A stretch of 64,000 bases of DNA, from assembly GCA_905221605.1 (NCBI GenBank), contig CAJNDS010001657.1, forward strand, positions 309,644 to 373,643, read 5' to 3'. Source of the DNA: Symbiodinium natans. Its lineage: Eukaryota > Sar > Dinophyceae > Suessiales > Symbiodiniaceae. The notes beneath the pieces are model-generated. The model saw nothing but the letters and a program-made list of their open reading frames with translations. It was not told the DNA's origin and made no database searches. Below, piece after piece: positions 33,601 through 44,216 of the stretch. The translations under genes and the position numbers were made by a program. Each line of letters opens with the position of its first letter. Position 1 is the stretch's first letter.

Positions 33601-36600
33601 CTGCGCTGTCGTTGCTGCAATCTGCGTTGGAAGCTGCAATCTCCAAAGTCATTTCTCTATCATGCCCACGCCTAAAGGTTAGCAAGCCCCTTGAAGCAAG
33701 AGCAATTGCTGAAACCAGAATCCCACACGTTGAATGCCCCCCGTCTTTCTCGTCCGCATGTTAGGTTTTAGGCTTTCTCTCTCCCCCCCTTCAGGCTCCT
33801 AAACTCCTGTGCCTGATGGGCACATCTAGAAGACCATCCTCGGTCCCATCGATGGCCGGACCTAGGAGACAAACTAAAACTAGAGGGCTCAAACAAGCAG
33901 ACGGACAGGCTAAGCAAGGCCCAAGGTGTAATCCAAGGAGCCATTTGACATCAGCGGCCACAGAGGCGAGTGCACAGCGGGGCGGTGACCGTCCATGCCA
34001 GCTGGACAGGGGTTTTGGCGAAACGGTTTCAATTCACTTGCACAAACATGTAATTTTATACCAAGACCCAGTGGCCCGGTCCCAAAGTCTCATGAAAGGT
34101 GTCTGCAAAAGCTCCATGACAGTCAGAACTGCGCTACAGTAAAGGGTTCTGGAAGGGTCAAGAAATTTCACCCCATGTTTGAAGGTCCGACCCGCGGCCC
34201 GCGCCCCGCGAAGGCCAACGTGGTGCCAAGACCGGGCAAACAGCTTCCGTGCTCCCGGACCAGCATTGATCTCTGAAGACGGAGCGTTCTGTGTTCGTCT
34301 TTGCTTTCCAATGGCAGGAAGGGCTTTGCAAGCCAGATTCTCCGACCCTCGAGCGCCTGACAATGGAGGTAGAGGCGTGCACCTCACACGCATGCCCTGG
34401 GCAAACCAGATGGCCTAAAGGCAGGGTATGGCAGGGTTGCAGTCGAAGACTGGGGAAGGAAGGGAAATCAGCAAGACACGACTTTAGGATGACCAACTCG
34501 GCAAACCCGTGCCTTCCACAGCCACCAGCGCCTCAAAAGGCAACGCCCGGAGGCAGGGCAGCTGGGCATCCCCGAGGGAGGCCGGGCAGCCCAGCCTGTG
34601 AAACTTCGGATCTGGGCCAGCTTTAGATGGGGATAGAAACTCAGGGTTTGGCAACCATCCAGCCCAAACCAGCCAACCCCTCTGAGGGCCTTGAACTAAT
34701 CCAAACCCTGTCGGATCCAGAACCCTGTTGGCCAACTAAGCATCCAAACCGTCGCCTGGTGGCCAGGTCCTCGTAGTACTCTTTGGCCTGGAGGCGCTGG
34801 CATGTGGGGCATTCCATGAGCATGATCTGGTTACATGCCCCTTGCTGCGCTCTGCAGGGCCTTCTGCAAAGGCTGGAAGAAGAACGTGACGTCCACCGTG
34901 CCACTCTCCATGATGGCTCCGTGGAAGAGCCCTTGACAACCACACAGGCTTCGTTTCTCGCACAGTCGGGCCAGAAACTGCAGTGGAAGGACAGATTCAG
35001 AACAACCAGAGATGCCGAACTCTGTGCAGCAAGGCGTCCCGCAGATTTCGGGCTGACCAAATGCCACATCACCTCACGAGTTTAGAGATGCCTAGAGTCT
35101 AGGTTTGGTCCCGGCTTCGGGTGTGCGATAGGGCCGCCAAATTCTGACTTTCGGGCTGTGCAGTTTCTCGAACCCTGCAGCAAATCCGAGTGCCATGCCA
35201 AAAGCACTCCTGGCTTTAAGTTCAGGTACTCACCAACCCCCGGCCCTCATACATGGTCGGGTCCGGCCCCCCTGGTGGATGTAGGATTTTGGGTTTTAGG
35301 GTTTAAGGCTTGGGTTTATGGGGTTTTGAGGTTTTGGGGCTTTGGGGGTTTAGGGTTTTTAAGGTCTTGTGGTTTTTGCGTAGGGTTTTGAAGGGTTTAA
35401 GGTTGAAAGGGGCTTTAACTTTTGTTCAGGGTTGCAGGCTTTAGGGTTTTGGGTTTTGGGGCTTTCGGGTCTATGGGCTTTCGGGTTGTTGGGTTTTGGG
35501 GTTTTGTGGGGTGGGCGGGGGATACCATGGAAGGGGACTACCGACACGGCGACACGGAACCATACATGCCCCCGGAGCTGTCCAGACCGGCATAGCACCG
35601 GGAGAGTTTGGAAGGGCACGAGAAAGAATTGGTTAATTGGCAGGGGCTAGGAGTCAGTGATGTTGATTGTGTTCCCTACACCCTGCCCAAACCGTGGCAC
35701 AAATCCCTACCCCTCACCCTCCAATCTCCAGCTCGAGGCTGCCGAGGTGCACTGAAAGCGCCAGCACTCTCGCCGAAGACTGTGACTCGGCTGGGGTCGC
35801 CACCGAAATTGCGGATGTTTGTCTGCACCTGGACAGCTTCGGGCCACTTGCCAGGGCATCGGCATGGCTTAGGGCTTCGGGATCTCCACTTGATGGGGAT
35901 GAGAGCAAAACAAACAGGAAATTATGGGCTGACGACAAAGTTAAAGCCAGGCTAGATGGCCTCTGGTCCGCACCGGGGGCATGACAGGGGGCAGTTGTGT
36001 CAGGAGCCATGTTCTGGTGCCCGGATGCTATGTCCCTCCCCCCCCCCTTCCCAAGGACATTAGTCCCTCCCCGAATACATACAGTAGCATACATTCGTGC
36101 AGTCCGCAGTGGTAGATTCTACACATCCCCAACCTGATGTGTCAACCAAACGCGGCTCCAAAATTCACGAATTTGTGCTTGGCGCGCGGACGCGAAGAAA
36201 CCGAAACAGACCAGCAGCTGAACGAGTGCCAGGCAGGAATGCTCCAATGAGAAGCCTCATCCCCAAGACCCTCAGGTGTAGGGTTGAGAGGGCCTAAAGG
36301 CACATTGGCGAGGATAATCTCGAGGATCCAATGGAAACATCCATGTCTGGCCCCTTTCTTCAAGGCACCCAGCGCAACGCCAGCTGCTGGTCCTCAAAAT
36401 TACCGTCGGGCACTGGGGCATGGGGCATGGGGCATGGGGGGCAAGGGCAAGGGCAAGGGCATGATGTTGCTGTAAGACCAGCGCATGACATCAGAAGTCC
36501 TGCAGCGCGTGGTTTCCAGTGGATCCGGCGAAGGACTCCTTCTGAAGCGCGTCCAAGGCCATGAAACCCAAAACCTCGCGAGTTTAAGGGCGTTGCCATG

Positions 36601-39600
36601 GGCCAGCCGGGGCAGTCCTGAAACATGCACGGCATTCCTATGAAGTTCCGGCTGTCTGTATACCTTTCTGTCCAGTGCGGTCTAAGTTGCTGAGAAGAAA
36701 GGGTGTGCTTCCAAGCTTTGGCAACGGAAAGTTGTCAAGGAAGCACAAAGACCCCAACTTGTACCCCGAAAGCCCTCAGCAAAGCGAGCGGACTGCAGCC
36801 AAGTGGGCACAAAGGCGGTAATTCAGCGTGACCACCACGACCTGCCATCAACAAAGCCTCTACACCCCATACCATGAACTTTTGGAAAACCCACAAAAAA
36901 CCCAGAGGCCCGAAACTTCTGATCCCTGGCAGCCCAAGATCTGTCCCAAACCCTACAGCAGCACTAAAGCATCATGGCTTACTTCTCAAAACAGAAAGGT
37001 TTCAGGTCTGCGCGAAGCCTCGCTCTGTAGGGCTTCAAACTCACGGGGAAGAGCTTCTGTCAGGATCTGTCAGGATGTAAGGTGCCTTATGGTGCCTTGA
37101 TGTGGGGGAGCTTCGGTGCCATGTCTGCCACAAGAGCCTCATCGGCTCATATTGCGAGTGTGGGCACCTCTCACCATCAACCCTGAACCGGAAAGAAGTC
37201 CAACCACAAGCCCGAGGATCCAGAGCCCTCAACCAACAAAGCTCGTAACATCTCTCGAAAGCTTCCACATCCTCTCGGCCCGCACAAGAACTAAACCGCC
37301 CAAACCGCCCTTCGGCACCAGTATTGCGACGGTACTACGATAGCTGGCCTCGTGCTTCCAAGCCAGGTGCTGGCCGTCATAGAGGCCCATGGAGTAGCTG
37401 TCGCCGATGGAGAAGCCTAGGCTCAGAGCTCCGAGAGCTTCAAAAAAATATTTGGGGAGATCCAGGTTGCAAGGGCAAGATCAGGACACACTGTACGAGG
37501 GTAGCTACGCCAGGATCAAGAGGTAGAAGCCTCTGCACGTCTGCGCCAACCAACCACGACCACCTCTATCTCAAAGTCATATTGCGTTCTTGAGAACGGC
37601 ATTCTTCTAAGTCAAGAAAGCTCAATAAATGCGGGGGGGGGGGGGTTGGACTTTGAAGCAAGTCACCGCGATTGTATAAAGAAGCATGTTTGCAAGATTA
37701 CAAAAAAGAAGGGGGGGTGGGGATGGGGGTAGGGTGGGCCTGCAATCATTTTGGGGGATCAAAAGAAATCTGATCAACCCTAGGGAGGCGAAATTTAAAC
37801 GAAAACTGTCTCTAGACAGCGGAATGGTCAGAAGGCTTGTGCCAACAGTCCCATAAGGCACGCGTGGCAAAAGGCAGCTGAGTCGTACGAATCATGGCAT
37901 AAGAGGCACAAGAAGGCCAAGGAGCGCGATCCAAAAGTTCACTCTCCCAGACTAGCAAGTCTCGGGCAATGCCACATAATATGTTTGGATAGTACCCTCT
38001 TCATGAAGACAAAATTGCCAGTGCGGAGTCTGCTTCATGTTTCATGTTGTGCAATCGGTACGGGGTAGCGCGTGCGTCCGAAACAAAACGATAGGGTGGG
38101 TTCTTATACGGACAGCGAGGCTCCAGGCATCGTAAAAGCTTGGTGGTGGCTTCAGTCTTTGTGTGAATGATTCCTTGTCACTTGGAATGCTTGGCATCAA
38201 GATCTGAAATCTGTCGCCAGCACCCTGATGACAAAATTGTGCAATATCTTGCTTATCCGGCCCGCAGAGGAAACTTGACCGACCTCACCGCGCTTAAGAA
38301 CACCTTCAGCAACATCAAGTTCGCAGTCAAGCCAACCAACATCTCTTTGCAAGATCGTGGACGGGCCGTAAGAGAACAGCTAATCAAGAACACCACATTC
38401 CAGCGCAAGAGCCGCCCCAGCCTGGCTGGCGGGCCCCGACTGCTGCAGTGGGTACCAGAGCAAATTCATTGGCTGGTTGTTGCACAATTCTTTGACCCTG
38501 ATCCCTGCACACCCGAAGCAACCACCCAAAGCCTAAAAACACAAAACCAAAAACAACAATATAAAAAAAGAACTCCTCTCATGACCAGGAGCCGCCACCA
38601 TAGATCCAGACGAGCACTGGCCGGGGGGGACTCGCGTCGGGGACGGGCGCATGGACCTGGTGAGAGATCGTACGCAAGGCCTCTCAAAATTGACTTTGGA
38701 GCCCGCTTGGGGTTCAGGGCTTCTAGGGCATTCTCGGGTTTCGGGGCACAAGCATGATTCCCAGCTGCGTTCAGGTAGAGGCAATCTTCCACTCCACCAA
38801 CGGATCGGCCAGCCAGCTGCGGGCACTCCGCAGGTATTCGCGAGGCCTCTGACCATTCAGCTGCAAGGGCATGCCGGTTGCACGTAGGTTTCGAGGGGGG
38901 GCCTGGGCGAGGTCGTCGTGGATTTAGTCCAGGCGGGGTTCTTGCCTTCCGTTTTTGAGGGTGTTGGGGGTGGGCATGCTGCCTATGGATCAAGATTTGA
39001 AACAATCACCACCGCAAGCAAGCGTGTGCATAATAGAAGCCTGTGATAGAAAGACCGCCAATGTCATGCCGTGACAATCCAGGGAAGGTGACTCTGAGCT
39101 ACTTCTCCAGTGGTCAACTCCATACAAGAGGACGCAAGCAGAGGCCTGGAGAGGCTCGGTCCTTAGCTGGCAGCTTTTGTTTCCGGAGTTGCGATGCTAT
39201 GGTCTTGGAATGTGCCGCATGTCCGGCAAGAGACCAAAACATCGAAAACGTAGCGAAAACATAGCGTTTTACTGCTGGCCACTGTTAGCCCTGCAGTCAA
39301 TCAGTAGTACGGCCTCGTGCGTACCCGCACACATGGGCAACGAGCCCTCAGCATCCATCGCCATCCACCACCATCCCCCATCCCTTCTCCTCCAAGTGCA
39401 GCCCAAGCTCCAGGTCTCTTGCAAGGGTTCCGGTGCCTGTCAGAATGGCTGGGCAAACATAGGCCCTGGGCAGGTGTTAAGTTTCCAGGGATTCTGAAGA
39501 GTGCTGTTAGGCTTCAAGATGTCACAGCGGGGATTGAGGAGTGAGGCTTCAGACTTTATGCTTTTTCAAGCTCAAGCACGACGGACGGATATCAGCCCTC

Positions 39601-40712
39601 AAACTGTTCAAACACCCCTAAACCCTAAACCCTAAACCCTAAACACCCTAGACCCTTATTCGCCGTAGTCTTCGTGCCTTGAATCGGCGGTCCCCAGTCG
39701 GTGGCTTGGCATACGGGAGGCCCCACCTTCCAAGGGCAGAAAAAGAGGCCCCCCCCCTGAATCAGGCTTCAAGGCATAGGGGTCTTGGAGTGAATTCTCA
39801 GGGCAGCTCCCCGGTCCTCTACCTAACTGGCCTTAAACGCCTTGAGCCCGGTGCAGATGAGGGAGGATGTTTCATGCCCTGGTCAGAGGGATTTGCGTAC
39901 TTCTTCCACTTTTCGGTTAGATTTCAGGGCTTCGGCTGCTGGCTCAGGTGATTGTGGCGATCAGGCTGACGAACCCTGAAATCCGACCCAATATAGCTAC
40001 TTGCATACCGAAATCCTAAGGGCTTGGAGTAGCTTCTGTCTCCCGGTCCCGACCAGGAAGCCGTTCTCTCTGCTGCGTCGCGGTAGATGCCCTGCACCTC
40101 TTGAGGGCACTTGCATGGGCTTGCGTGGGCTTGCGTGGGCTTGCTTGGGCTTGCGTGGACATCTGGGCTTGCGGGATGTTGGGCTGCTTTGAGGTTGAGG
40201 GTATGGTGACAGCAGAGCTCTGGAGGAAAAACTTCAGTAGCTCGCCACATTGTGCTGTTCGATGCTCAGGCGTGGTCGCTCCTACAGTGATGAGTCAAGG
40301 AGCTGGGCCATTCGCAGTGTCGACAACAAGACCTGTCAAAGCCTTGGCAGAACTCACTGAAGCACAGAATTGCGAGAGTGCGAAAGTGTTGCATGTTCTG
40401 GCGCCTGCTGCTCTTGCACCTTTGCCTGACATGTGGCTTTCGCTTACTGACCTAGTGAATCATCAAGGGAAGCGTGCTGCCTTTTCTGAATTTCGCTTCT
40501 ACTTCTGAGGGGCGGCCCAACCCCTTTACCCCGCTACTCTGCTGCAAAACGCCGATTAAACAGAAGCTCATACAGGACATCAGGATGCATGAGGTGGATT
40601 GTACCGAGAAGGTGCTCAATTTCTCAGCCTCCACGATGTCGAAATATAGCCGGGTCACTAATTGCACTTGCAACGCGCAAGCCCAGAGCACCAGGTGTAA
40701 CGCCCCCACCAT
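27664..40712 (-). CDS. Carboxylesterase/lipase family (type B) protein, 23 exons, 505 residues in model
   Basis: An alpha/beta hydrolase that cleaves carboxylic esters, probably secretory ([12 protein letters not shown] leader, tentative). Exons in order: 40712-40679, 40332-40309, 40099-40054, 39726-39671, 38860-38769, 38656-38593, 37416-37349, 36841-36800, 36574-36500, 36392-36369, 35828-35751, 35072-35039, 34931-34861, 34787-34745, 31253-31189, 30784-30713, 30487-30303, 29178-29134, 28951-28876, 28787-28722, 28560-28498, 28131-28078 and 27804-27664. All joins are in phase and the total is 1518 nt. Motifs in order: [32 protein letters not shown] (oxyanion hole), [32 protein letters not shown] (nucleophile Ser196), [40 protein letters not shown] (His392) and DPNGALL. 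The segment that normally carries the acidic triad residue was not found between 31189 and 30784. Exons 1-3 and 22-23 are least certain. Confidence 0.9.
28876..28951 (-). CDS. Carboxylesterase exon with catalytic histidine
   Basis: Reads [20 protein letters not shown] then SELPF. The DFHGSELPF block is the conserved C-terminal His site of type-B esterases. CTCGCAAG acceptor; GC donor (CCGTTT before GCCACT). The following exon starts [11 protein letters not shown], completing the family's ELPFVF-N-W block. Confidence 0.9.
29134..29178 (-). CDS. Carboxylesterase 45-nt exon downstream of the AT-rich island
   Basis: After a TTCTGCAG acceptor the frame reads [14 protein letters not shown] and stops mid-codon at a GT donor. 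It joins in phase 2 to the upstream exon 30487-30303 (ending MCPLRLA) and to the next exon (YVFDFN). This shows that the island 29229-29992 lies wholly within one 1124-bp intron. Confidence 0.8.
29229..29473. repeat. Strand-asymmetric A/C block bounded by 13-bp inverted repeats
   Basis: The left end ACCCCACACCTCA (from 29229) is the exact reverse complement of TGAGGTGTGGGGT (ending 29473). Between them, about 230 bp of plus strand contain only eight G residues. This inverted-repeat frame looks MITE-like, but no target-site duplication is clear. It abuts the AT-rich ORF block. Confidence 0.7.
29481..29855 (-). CDS. AT-rich ORF of 124 codons inside an esterase intron, unknown, foreign-looking
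   Basis: ATG at 29855-29853, stop at 29481. The protein is highly charged in its first 90 residues ([54 protein letters not shown]), then has a hydrophobic tail ([14 protein letters not shown]). Codons favour A/T in third position (AAA, GAA, TTA, AGA), unlike every other gene here. Directly upstream, after a 62-bp AT spacer with a (TA)n run, another frame ends at 29918 ([18 protein letters not shown]). Such compact gene-end/gene-start spacing resembles viral, organellar or bacterial DNA. No family recognised. It could be a fragment of a large DNA virus of algae, but that is inference. Confidence 0.5.
   Translation of the reverse strand: MIYGHDINPSKDKKDTAMLNKINEYLNLIKDEVMNALTEVQYIEDRCTVMIYVRNGKMIVEITDQRTLDIMRREEEGDKENKEPKGMAKLYTIMISVNSIFLISFSKILCSSQFRVIIICGFFY
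29918..29992 (-). pseudogene. C-terminal fragment of a second AT-rich ORF
   Basis: The minus frame from about 29992 to the TAA at 29920-29918 reads [20 protein letters not shown] then ERAY and stop. The AT-rich composition ends abruptly near 29992. Upstream of that the same frame runs into host-like GC-rich sequence, so the 5' part of this gene is missing. Confidence 0.45.
31370..32881 (-). CDS. Alanine aminotransferase-like protein (fold-type I), 503 residues, intronless, PLP lysine absent
   Basis: Related to alanine/glyoxylate aminotransferase. Conserved blocks: [20 protein letters not shown] (165-186 region), [13 protein letters not shown] (209-221), AVVVANPS (261-268), GQHGGYVH (335-342) and a near-canonical C-terminus, [19 protein letters not shown] (457-475). 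The family's S-x-S-K that holds the PLP Schiff-base lysine is here SFSA (327-330), so the lysine is replaced by Ala330. The Asp that contacts the cofactor nitrogen (ADE-Y in the family) is VEED (295-298). An active transaminase is therefore unlikely. ATG 32881 is chosen as the first start. Met39 (32767) would give a basic N-terminus, [20 protein letters not shown], like a mitochondrial leader. The pyrimidine-rich TTTGATTGTAG ending at 32898 is a possible trans-splice acceptor. The gene lies inside a same-strand esterase intron (31254-34744). Confidence 0.9.
   Translation of the reverse strand: MTLQSASGPVSQAYTSIHWNGEICFRGRLKFDEAGQSLMAWSACVARLGQPCHLLARPLQAQRRACGTVSDAVVHHAEAVFRAKSPPLEFHGSSPESIIPLHAADVQFTKGVLSQHEAVSNLVAEGKPACHESPDEVRERVTLYLESMKGQEDLVVGHRIFRDAVARFLTHRDGTETPPESIFMTSGTWPAARALLQVLLLGSENAVALLPSPGPPAYRETAASMGQRGVPYFVDDDWAKVLLGLRQTLEELHRHQKQPTAVVVANPSLAGRFIPLTAVEALLRLADEEGLALIVEEDIIAAWRHSAFVSFRVQARQMNLAVPVFSSFSAFAYTGQHGGYVHCHCVPDDLIQRVQAVAEHPTVKSQAWVASLLSPWRMSRGQETSLDTLVQVAAKNCQLLQKLCDVEGIRCDLVESGAFAFPKVIVKGFIMKKAISLARPADQVYCLEMVSRTGVIVSPGSGFGQRPGFFHFRVSLVQEEATFQSAIDHIKQFHQEHPVGWFR
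32882..34744. other. Upstream half of the large esterase intron
   Basis: Apart from the nested gene's leader, no motif-bearing exon is seen. A plus frame near 33537-33648 ([23 protein letters not shown]) looks protein-like but is antisense to the gene and is not called. Confidence 0.5.
35280..35520. repeat. Degenerate TTTAGGG-like G/T tract
   Basis: About 240 bp of plus strand made of variants such as GGGTTTTAGGG, GGGGTTTTGAGG, GGGCTTTGGGG and GGGTTTTGGGG, with very few C. It lies in the esterase intron between the exons at 35072 and 35751. Confidence 0.8.
35751..35828 (-). CDS. Carboxylesterase nucleophile-elbow exon
   Basis: Reads [20 protein letters not shown] then SAGAFS: the classic FGGDP and GESAG elbow. 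CTGTCCAG acceptor. Joins in phase to the exon 36392-36369 (DQQLALRW) upstream and to 35072-35039 ([12 protein letters not shown]) downstream through a GC donor. Confidence 0.95.
36415..36462. repeat. Short tandem repeats GGGGCAT and GGGCAA
   Basis: Three copies of a 7-mer GGGGCAT followed by GGGCAA repeats, located in the 107-bp GA-AG esterase intron 36393-36499. Confidence 0.8.
38200..38520 (+). other. Antisense open frame with protein-like text in an esterase intron
   Basis: A plus frame in the intron 37417-38592 reads [20 protein letters not shown], then [20 protein letters not shown] and [12 protein letters not shown]. It is rich in K, N, T and I and has an AT-richer codon choice than its surroundings. 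It may be a remnant of an inserted element, for example a retroelement ORF. I cannot name a family. It runs opposite to all other genes. Confidence 0.35.
39614..39651. repeat. Interstitial telomere-like array, CCCTAAA on plus
   Basis: Four to five CCCTAAA units. In the sense direction it starts 19 nt after the GA donor of esterase exon 39726-39671. Confidence 0.95.
40108..40160. repeat. 10-bp tandem repeat TTGCGTGGGC
   Basis: About five copies with TTGCATGGGC and TTGCTTGGGC variants, lying just upstream (sense view) of the acceptor of esterase exon 40099-40054. Confidence 0.85.
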
Positions 40713-42503
40713 GGCAACAGGTCGACAGCACCCAAAAGACTCTCGCTAAGTACTTGCACATGACTTGCCCAAACAATGTGCCTGTAAGTCTGGTGGCAAG
40801 CTCGCAGTGGCAACTTGTTTTCTGTCTCTTCGCGCCAACTTTTCTCTATCTTGCTGTGCCCTGCAGCATGTGGGCTGGCAGCAGAAGGAGTTAGCCTTAG
40901 GTGCCAAACCCCACATCCCCCTTTCGGAACATCGGATGCATGGCTGCATGGCAGTTTTTAGGACGGAGGGCGTACAACTTTCATAACTTGCACACACTTC
41001 GGGAGACCTCCGGCCACTGAGCCAATGGCAACTTGCGAGTTCGGACTTGAGGTCTTCACCGGGTCTGAACAACCTTCGGAATCCTAGGATTTACGGTCTG
41101 GTTACCACGGCCGAAGAAAGGAGAGCATCTATTTACACAAGGCTCAGTGTGTGCAGCGGTGCCTAGATTCTAAGATTCGAAGATGCTCATTGCCACGTGA
41201 TTTTGTCAACACAGCCCGAGCGTACTACATCAAGTACAGAAGCACAGACCTCGAATGACCCAAACACCTCAAAGATTCACGAAACCCCCTAAACGGACTC
41301 AGCGTGCCAACCCTCCCAGCCGGCCTGCAGTGTCGTCAGAAGCTGAAAGCCCAGCGTCACGAAGGGCAGCACTGTCTTGGGCACAGGGACACCCTCTCGC
41401 ACCTCGTAGGCTCGTAAGGCTCGTGTGGCCCCGTGTGGCTCGTGCATGGCTCGTGACTTCCATTGCCGTGGGAATCCGTGGGACAGCGCAGTCAAGCGCA
41501 GTCAGGGAGGACCATGATCGACCAGCACTTTGAGGTGCTCTCACAGGCTTCTGCACTTTCGGACTTGAGGATTTAGGATGTCGGTCTGTCGGTGTAGCTC
41601 GAACTGATACTCCGGTGGAGTACTTGCCTTCGCTCCTGAGGATTGTAATTCCCCCATTCGTTATCCCCTTTACCGGCAGTGCCTGAAATGCTGCCAGCTG
41701 CTGAAACAGCCCAATCATTTCTGCAAACTCCGACTACCCCTGACGCCCTCCGACAGCAGGCTGAGCACAGTGCGTGCAGCACAAGGTAGTCCTGCAGATT
41801 AGGATGTAGGGCGTAGGGCCATGCAATGGGATTGAGGAAAGTAGCTGAAAGCTTGCACTACCGCTTTGCTTCGGAGCGAATTATAGAGTGTGAGGAACAA
41901 GCACAGACCAGCTACAAAGACTCTTGCAGTGGGTGCACTTCTTCCCCCCGAAGTCTACAGACTGCCATTGTAAGAAGCTACCACAAAGTCCGGGATCCGA
42001 AATTTAGTGACTTTCGTGATTCCCTCCAAGAAAGAAAACAGCAGTGGGGCGAGAGGCCTCCAGCAAGATGCGCACACCTGCAGAGGGCAAGACCGTCAGC
42101 GGTGAAAGTTTCTAGTTCGCTTCTCAACTGACTTCAAGGCTCCTAGAGTAGGTCGCTAGAGCTCTAGTGACTCTAGTGACTCTAGAGTGACTCTAGGGGT
42201 ACTGCAGATGGGTTCCCGAAAACCAGAATGCAAGAGCGCCAAGGTCCAACACAAGCAAAGGAAATCTGCAGCTGGGGGCAAAGCAAGACACACGGGCATC
42301 ACAGCGCTGAGCTGCTAAGCCGGAATAAGACCCCCCAAATAGAAATTTGCAACCACACCCTCAACTTCTCCGCCTTCCTCAAGTCGCTGAACTCCACCTC
42401 CCCGCAAAGTCCAGAACACCCTCCACGAGAATGCAAGAGCCCCAAAGCCTTGAAGCCCCGAGGGCACCCCAAAACTGCCCCCAAAACTGCCCCCAAAACT
42501 CAC
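40713..42503. other. Intergenic/intronic stretch
   Basis: No recognised exon. It holds short tandem repeats of GGCTCGTG near 41400-41450 and TAGTGACTC near 42160-42195, plus a 13-bp CCCCAAAACTGCC repeat near 42470-42505. Confidence 0.45.
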
Positions 42504-43535
42504 TGAACTCCACATCTTTTTTGCAGACAAAGGCACGCAAGGCCAGGTCCAGGCCCCGGCGCAGCACCGCGAAGGCATTCCGGAGGTCCTGGCCTCGTGC
42601 AGTGAGTGTTGGAACTCTTGGGATCTGGGACGGGATGTCTGACGATGTCGAAACAAGCATCTGAAGAAGCCTCAACCAGACACCGCATACACCAACCATT
42701 CAAGAGCGCGGCAGCTCCTAGTGCCCTTTGTGCCCTGTGTGCCCTGTGTGCCCTGTAAACCGTACTACAACTGTGAAACCGATTTTCGAGGCCGCGGGAC
42801 TCACAGAGCTCAAGGTCGGCGGCGGCAAGGCCACCGCTGCCAGCCAGGCGGCCGCGGAGGCACCTGTGGGGGGCGGGGGGTGTGGGGTTTCGGGAGGGGA
42901 AGCTTAGGTTTTTCCACTGATTTTAGGCGAACCGGTAGGGTGCAGTGAAACTTGGAGGGCTACAAGTACTTAAAGCTTACGAGGGCTCCTAGAGGTTTCT
43001 TCATGGTTTCTTTTGCCCCTCTTTCCGGCTTTCTTGAGGGAAACTGCATCCCTCTGCCCCAAGACACACTAGCGGTACCTGTGAAAACGGGGCTAATCAC
43101 TGCAAGCCCTGAGACATGCCAGCGTGGCAGACTGGATGCCTTTAAACCTTGAGGAACCCTCTCGTGACAAACTGCACTCGAAAAGCTTGCGCGAAAGCCG
43201 AGGACCCTGCGGTGGCTCTGCATTTCCTCAAGGTTTTGAGTTTAAAAGCCATTACTTTTGCGGCCTGTCCCTTCTGCCTTGAAAGCTGTTCCGAATCTGA
43301 AAGCTCCAGAGGACGGTCAGAATGTTTCAAGCACAGCTTGTCCAGACAGACTCGGATAAAAAAGTGGTAGCCTGGACGAAGCTGCCATCGTCCATCCGCT
43401 GCGCCTGCTTCACACGGAGGGCATCGAGGTCCTCCGCCAGCGGTTGTGAGACGGAGGCCCGACTATCTGAAAGCCCCATCTGCAACAGCCCAGGCCCCGC
43501 TCCTCCAGCTCTTTCTTCAGAGCTGTTTCTGCAGC
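42504..43535 (-). CDS. Exons of an unrecognised gene with a coiled-coil segment
   Basis: Exon 43535-43496 (AAETALKKELEER, CGGCAG acceptor, GC donor, phase 1) joins in phase to 43466-43372 (DSRASVSQPLAEDLDALRVK then QAQRMDDGSFVQ, TTTCAG acceptor, GC donor, phase 0). It could then join 42660-42504 (MLVSTSSDIPSQIPR, LTARGQDLRNAFAVLRRGLD, ALRAFVCKKDVEF; TTCTTCAG acceptor, GTGAGT donor). The helical charged text suggests a coiled coil. No family recognised. Upstream exons at 45.7-48.1 kb may belong to the same gene. Confidence 0.58.
42721..42757. repeat. 10-bp tandem repeat GTGCCCTGTG
   Basis: Nearly four copies, immediately upstream in sense direction of the exon starting at 42660. Confidence 0.85.
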
Positions 43536-44216
43536 CTGCCGAGATGAAGGGTGAGAGGAAGGGGTGTGCAAAGAGTCTGTACTCCGCCAAGAACATGGAC
43601 TGACTCGGAGGACGCTAACAAGCCAGGATTGGACTACAGTAAAGCCATCGAGACAGTTCCGTCAACTAATCGTGCCAATACCTACTATAGATATGATTTT
43701 GTAGTATATTCATACATACCCCCAGAAACAGTCCTTACTTGAGACAGAATGGGCAGGGACTACAGAAGGATGGGGAATCTCAATCATTGCGCCCTCTTTA
43801 CTTGCACGTTGGAGCAGCCTGGGGCAGGTATGAGCGGAGGAAGTCCCCCAGGCACCAAACCTCAACAGACCGGCGGTTTAAACGGTTTAGGGTCTGGGCA
43901 TCAAGTCTTGGGCTGCGCTGTCCAACTTGCTCGGGTACTCGCACGAACCGAATGTTGCAAGCTCTCTGGACACCAAGCAGCGGATTCTGTCAAGATGCCC
44001 CCTAACATCCAAACGGCCAACAATCAGTGCAAGGCTTCCTGGCTGCCCAGGCAGTCACTTGTGTTCCTTGTGTTCGGCCTCCCCTCTTCGGAGCGTGTAA
44101 CTGTACGCTGTTGCTGGGTGCATGTGGTGGCGCCTGCAAACGCCATGCGAACGCGAGTTCGCGCTGAGCTGCTGCCCGCCGCTTGAACGGCAACCAAAGT
44201 TGAGGATGGTCACAGT

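Noticed and set aside
33537-33764. Plus-strand helical frame ([12 protein letters not shown])
   Set aside because: Antisense within an esterase intron, no family, no clear acceptor.
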